From Baekduia alba (GTDB lineage Bacteria; Actinomycetota; Thermoleophilia; Solirubrobacterales; Solirubrobacteraceae), in contig NZ_CP114013.1 in the NCBI RefSeq assembly GCF_028416635.1, positions 4,092,001 to 4,156,000 on the forward strand: a stretch of 64,000 nt of DNA, read 5' to 3'. The translations under genes were made by a program, and so were the position numbers. Within the stretch, counting starts at the first letter, position 1. The number at the start of each line of letters is the position of its first letter. Below, in pieces: positions 60,294 to 64,000 of the stretch. Under the pieces are notes generated by a model, which saw only the letters and a program-made list of their open reading frames with translations, was not told the DNA's origin and did no database searches.

Positions 60294-61103
60294 ATGACGA
60301 CGATCGAGGGGCTCAGCACAGCCCTCTCCCAGTTGAGAGAACACACTGCGGGGCGGCTTCTCGGGGGGACGCCGGACGGCACGTTCTGTCCGAGCTGCGG
60401 TGATACGCGGCGAATGGGTGTCTATGCGCTCTTCCGCGCAGGGCGCGAAGTGACCCGCGTTACCAGCGGAACGGTCGCGGAGGAGAACGACATGTCCATC
60501 CCGGGCAACCTCCCGAGCGTCTTCCGTCTCACGTGTGTCCAGTGCCAGGCGGCCATGATCGTCGTGGCCTACGTCAGTCCTGACGGTCCCCAGGTCGTTG
60601 CCCTGCCCTCTACGTACGGGGGTCTCAGCACCCCCAACAGCCCGAAAGGCGTCGGCCACTACCTCGACCAGGCCGAACGTGCTCTCGCTGTCGGCGCGTT
60701 CACGGCCGCAATGACGATGTACCGAGCGGCCCTCGAACAGATCCTCCTGGACCAGGGCTACAAGGCTCGGATGCTGGGCCCGAAGATCAAGGAGTTGGAG
60801 ACGGACCCCAACCCGCCGCGTTGGTTCCGAGACCTTGATCCGGGCTTCCTCGACGTGATCCGGAAGCTCGGCAACTTGGCGACCCACGCCGGCGACGGCA
60901 ACATCGACGAGCAGAAGAAACTCGACAAGACCTTAATCGCAGAAGTGCGGGCGCTGTTCGTCGAACTGTTGGACGACATCTACGAGGCGCCCGCGCGACG
61001 CAGAGCGCGGCTCGCCACGCTCCAGCAGGCGAGTACCGGACCGAAACCCTCGCAACCGTCACACGGCGGCACCGCGACCACAAGCAACGCAACCGGTTCC
61101 TAG
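60294..61103 (+). CDS. DUF4145-domain protein
   Basis: 269 residues. An N-terminal zinc-ribbon-like part has FCPSCGDTRRMG and LTCVQCQAAM (two CxxC pairs); the DUF4145 helical region has YLDQAERALAVGAFTAAMTMYRAALEQILLDQG and VIRKLGNLATHAGDGN with the conserved His. DUF4145 proteins are common in restriction and other defence loci. ATG 60294 is preferred because GGAGGAG lies 12 bp upstream; ATG 60273 is the alternative. Converges on the large nuclease-like gene, 77 bp away. Confidence 0.82.
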   Translation: MTTIEGLSTALSQLREHTAGRLLGGTPDGTFCPSCGDTRRMGVYALFRAGREVTRVTSGTVAEENDMSIPGNLPSVFRLTCVQCQAAMIVVAYVSPDGPQVVALPSTYGGLSTPNSPKGVGHYLDQAERALAVGAFTAAMTMYRAALEQILLDQGYKARMLGPKIKELETDPNPPRWFRDLDPGFLDVIRKLGNLATHAGDGNIDEQKKLDKTLIAEVRALFVELLDDIYEAPARRRARLATLQQASTGPKPSQPSHGGTATTSNATGS

Positions 61104-61180
61104 AACTCGGAAGTCGCGATGAGGATGGGAAGGGTGCCGTAAGCCCGCCATCAGTCGCCGCTGGCGCCTACGAGCCCGGC

Positions 61181-64000
61181 TCAGCTGCGCTCCGCCAGCG
61201 CATCGGCAAGCTGCCAGAAGTCGAGCACAGGCATCGGCAGGTCCTCAAGGAATGGCGCGGTGACTTCCGCATCAACAACGATCGATCCACGCACCGTCCA
61301 CGCATCTGACCAGTCCTGTCCGAGCCAGGCGACCACATCAGCACGGTGTGCCTCCAACCAAGCAACGCGCTCGACGTGCCGATCGATCGCGGCGGGCTTC
61401 GAGCCATCCGACTTGAAGGTGCGCTTGAGCTCGCGGGCGATCTCGATCGGTGTCCGGCTGACGGCGAGGTTCTTGACCTCCACCGCGTGGATCACCCGCT
61501 CGTGCGGGTCGAGTGCGAGCACGTCGATGTCGCCAAGCGGCTGGTCGCTCGAGCGCGCGATGTGCTTGCCGGCGACTCGATCGACCTGCTCGCGGACGAC
61601 GAAGCCAGGAACGCTGGCATACAACTTGGCAACCCGCGAGTTGAATTGCGCATCTTCCTTCTGCCGCAAGGCGCCGATAGCCCGCGTCATCTCCGGGGTG
61701 GTCACCTTGAGCCGAGCGTGCGAGATGTCATCCACGAGCATCCGCCCCGCAGCATGGACGGCACGGAATCCGTACACCAACTCCTCGCCATCCGACCCGG
61801 GTCGTAGGACGAGCGGCCGGCGTAGCAAGGAGAGGCGACGGCCGAACCGCCACGGGTAGACGTCGGCCCCGCTGAACGGATCTGAGGGTGTCAGCAGCGA
61901 GTCTCGTGGACCCAGCGAGAAGTGCCCAATCGCCGCACGGAGCTTGCGCTCTTCCCAATCGAACTCCGCTACGAGCCGGTGGACGACCTCATCGACGCCG
62001 ATCACCGTCACGGGATCGCGGTCGCTCATGTCGACCAAGTCCTGGAACAACTGAAGGATCTCGGTCAGCGACATACCCCACTCGTGGACCGCGGCCGCAT
62101 CGAGCTTCGCTACTTCGGCGAGCGCTTCATCGCCTGCGTCGTCTTCGTTCCACATCGACGGAAAGTGTCGATGCGCGCGATCGACCTGAGCTTGTCTGAA
62201 GCGGTCCATAAACCGGGCGCGCCCGGCATAAAACCGTCCATCGCGTGCAATGCCGAGCCGGCCCGAGGCGAGCATCGACAGCTGCGTGTCGTCAAGGCCC
62301 TCACGGATCGCGTCCGACACCCCGCCTCGACCGACGACCTGGGCGGCGAGCGCGACGAGCCGGTCCTGGACCGCCAACGTCATTGGTCGCAATCCCCGAG
62401 GCGGGAACGCCGCCACGCACTCGATGACGAACCGCAGCGCCACGCTCGCGTCGGCGTGACGTGCGTATTCGCGCTGTGTGTGCCCGACGATGTCCGTGGT
62501 GTCGCCGTAGCAAGCCAAGCGTGTCGGCAGGATGTAGCGGTCGAACGCCCCTTGGCTCATCAACGACTCGTTCGCGACGATGAGCGCCTCGAGCACACCG
62601 TCCGGATGGAGTGTCGAGATCAGCGCGGTCAGCTGACCGAGGTGGAACCGGACGGCCTTCCAGAGCACCACCGTCCGGTCCTCGGTGGCAATCAGTCCCA
62701 CGGCGCGATTCCAGCTGCGACGGAGATACGCGCCAAGCTCGTCCATCGCTTCGGCGTCGTCGCTCTCGCGCAGCGGCAGTCGCTTGCGTGGCAGCTTCTG
62801 GGAGTCGAGAGATAGATCGGCGCGCGGTCCGAACATCAAGACCATCTTCTTGAAGCCGAGCGGTGCCATGCGCTCAACGACTTCATCGACGTCCAAGTCG
62901 TCGTCGCTGTCCGCAAGAGCGGAGAGCAGCACGCGCACCAACTGCCGCTCCCCTTCGTTGTCCGGCCGGGCGAAGGCAGGGTTCTCGCGTGGATCGAGCG
63001 ACAGCTGAAGCCACCCGCGCCCGACCTCCTCCACCGAGATCGTGCCGTCCCCGCCCAGCGCCACCGTGATTGCCAAGCGACCACATGTGAGATCACCTGC
63101 CAGCTGCCACACCCAGTAGGCAACTGCATCAACGAGTTGGCCGATCAACCGGTCGAGGTCGTGCGCGAGCACCCAGACATGCATGCCGTCGACGTCGACC
63201 GCGATGCCGTCGATGTCGGCGGTGATAGGGCGGTACAGCGGCGCGTCGATCTCGTCGAATCGGTGTGCCACTTCGATCAGGCCCCGCCCCGGAGGGCCCG
63301 GCACGCCGTGGCGATCGACACGGCGCAGGACGTCCGCCCGCAGCGCTTCCGCCCTACCCTGCGAGGTGATCAGGGTCGGCGGCCTGTCGTCGCCCAGGTA
63401 GAACGAGTGCGACTCGCTGCGCCAAAGCGCGAAGGCCTCGAGCGGGTCGGTCGTCATGATCCGGCACTCCAGGCGATCGGAATCCTGGACGTACCGCCAG
63501 AGCGCGAGCGGGTCATTGCGCTCCGCGACACTGACGATCTCCAGATCACCCGCGAACAGGCTCACTCGCCGCAGACCGGTCACCGAATGGTCTGCCTGAT
63601 CGAACCACGCGGCCGAACGGCCAACGCCTGCTAGGACGACGAGGTGAAGCACGTGATTCGGAGAACGCGGGCCTGCGAGTAGCTGCTGGGCAAGGGCAGC
63701 GCCGCGTCTGGCGATACGGTCGACGTGCACGGCCGCATGCCACGGCGTGTCGGGCTCCTGTCCGTCGTAGTCCAACAGATCGTCCGCGAGCGTCGTGACG
63801 ATCGCCGCCGCGTCGTCATCAAACCGCCAGACCTCGTGCCGTACGTGCGTGAGGTCGTCGTCCGCGACGAGGCCCGCATGCGTCCATTCCAAACGCTCTA
63901 GGGAACGTTCGATCGACGTCCCATGCGCCTGCATCACACGATCCGACAGGACGTCGAGCCAGCCGGCGCGTGCGGCAAGCATGAGCAGCTGGTGGCGAAG
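61181..64000 (-). CDS. Large protein with C-terminal PD-(D/E)XK-like nuclease motif, partial
   Basis: The frame is open to the right edge (939 codons visible; N-terminus outside the window). The first 800 or so residues are mixed alpha/beta with no family I can name. The C-terminal part reads PLGDIDVLALDPHERVIHA then VEVKN, followed by a helix: Asp...Glu-x-Lys spacing as in PD-(D/E)XK nucleases of the NERD/Mrr type. Probably a nuclease effector. Gene size, solitary location and a DUF4145 neighbour in accessory DNA suggest a defence or mobile-element function, which is an inference. Confidence 0.7.
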   Translation of the reverse strand, partial: LRHQLLMLAARAGWLDVLSDRVMQAHGTSIERSLERLEWTHAGLVADDDLTHVRHEVWRFDDDAAAIVTTLADDLLDYDGQEPDTPWHAAVHVDRIARRGAALAQQLLAGPRSPNHVLHLVVLAGVGRSAAWFDQADHSVTGLRRVSLFAGDLEIVSVAERNDPLALWRYVQDSDRLECRIMTTDPLEAFALWRSESHSFYLGDDRPPTLITSQGRAEALRADVLRRVDRHGVPGPPGRGLIEVAHRFDEIDAPLYRPITADIDGIAVDVDGMHVWVLAHDLDRLIGQLVDAVAYWVWQLAGDLTCGRLAITVALGGDGTISVEEVGRGWLQLSLDPRENPAFARPDNEGERQLVRVLLSALADSDDDLDVDEVVERMAPLGFKKMVLMFGPRADLSLDSQKLPRKRLPLRESDDAEAMDELGAYLRRSWNRAVGLIATEDRTVVLWKAVRFHLGQLTALISTLHPDGVLEALIVANESLMSQGAFDRYILPTRLACYGDTTDIVGHTQREYARHADASVALRFVIECVAAFPPRGLRPMTLAVQDRLVALAAQVVGRGGVSDAIREGLDDTQLSMLASGRLGIARDGRFYAGRARFMDRFRQAQVDRAHRHFPSMWNEDDAGDEALAEVAKLDAAAVHEWGMSLTEILQLFQDLVDMSDRDPVTVIGVDEVVHRLVAEFDWEERKLRAAIGHFSLGPRDSLLTPSDPFSGADVYPWRFGRRLSLLRRPLVLRPGSDGEELVYGFRAVHAAGRMLVDDISHARLKVTTPEMTRAIGALRQKEDAQFNSRVAKLYASVPGFVVREQVDRVAGKHIARSSDQPLGDIDVLALDPHERVIHAVEVKNLAVSRTPIEIARELKRTFKSDGSKPAAIDRHVERVAWLEAHRADVVAWLGQDWSDAWTVRGSIVVDAEVTAPFLEDLPMPVLDFWQLADALAERS

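Overview
The window is very GC-rich DNA from one chromosome. Closely packed, overlapping genes, many GTG/TTG starts and the mix of families (biotin-dependent acyl-CoA carboxylase, ribose-type ABC importers, IclR/TetR/MarR/HxlR regulators, a DUF11 surface protein, an L,D-transpeptidase) suggest a soil actinobacterium, perhaps of the Thermoleophilia/Solirubrobacterales type. The lineage is an inference from gene content; no rRNA or other marker gene is present.

Region 1 (1-3.3 kb) is mostly decayed DNA: an ATP-grasp remnant, a DUF1214 remnant, one small ORF and a pair of secreted proteins.

Region 2 (3.3-28.7 kb) is the best-organised part. About twenty genes form a catabolic island: BioY, an HMG-CoA-lyase-type enzyme, an FAH-family enzyme, an Old Yellow Enzyme, a two-subunit biotin-dependent acyl-CoA carboxylase, a MaoC protein, an acyl-CoA ligase, an enoyl-CoA hydratase, an acyl-CoA dehydrogenase, an aldehyde dehydrogenase, two SnoaL-like proteins, a cupin, an SDR and two complete ABC importers whose two ATPase domains and one permease are fused in a single chain. 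Eight copies of one palindrome (core ACAAGCG-N2-CGTTTGT) sit at the promoters, including that of the only TetR gene of the island. I read this as one regulon for uptake and breakdown of a branched or isoprenoid-like acid or aldehyde through a 3-methylcrotonyl/geranyl-CoA-carboxylase type pathway, with biotin uptake co-regulated.

Region 3 (28.7-43 kb) is a patchwork: a potassium-channel-like protein with an altered selectivity filter, a Gfo/Idh/MocA oxidoreductase with a frameshifted SDR, an IS481 transposase remnant, a secreted LamG-like protein, a radical SAM/SPASM protein with a cysteine-rich duplicated tail, several truncated or frameshifted genes, an aldo/keto reductase with its divergent TetR, and a NucA/NucB-type nuclease.

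Region 4 (42.4-55 kb) holds an L,D-transpeptidase overlapping the end of a giant (about 2,560 residue) secreted DUF11-repeat protein, a 2-TM potassium channel, an IclR(frameshifted)-MarR-FUSC operon and two small overlapping genes.

Region 5 (55-64 kb) is accessory DNA. Two copies of a roughly 290-bp module, each with a tRNA-His-like sequence (good 3' half, decayed 5' half), a terminator and flanking inverted repeats, bracket about 4 kb containing HxlR, an imine-reductase-like enzyme, an IS481 fragment, an arginase-family enzyme and a hydrolase remnant. Related arm repeats recur at 34.3-34.5 kb and 55.3-55.4 kb. The window ends with a DUF4145 protein converging on a large protein with a C-terminal PD-(D/E)XK-like nuclease motif that runs off the right edge.
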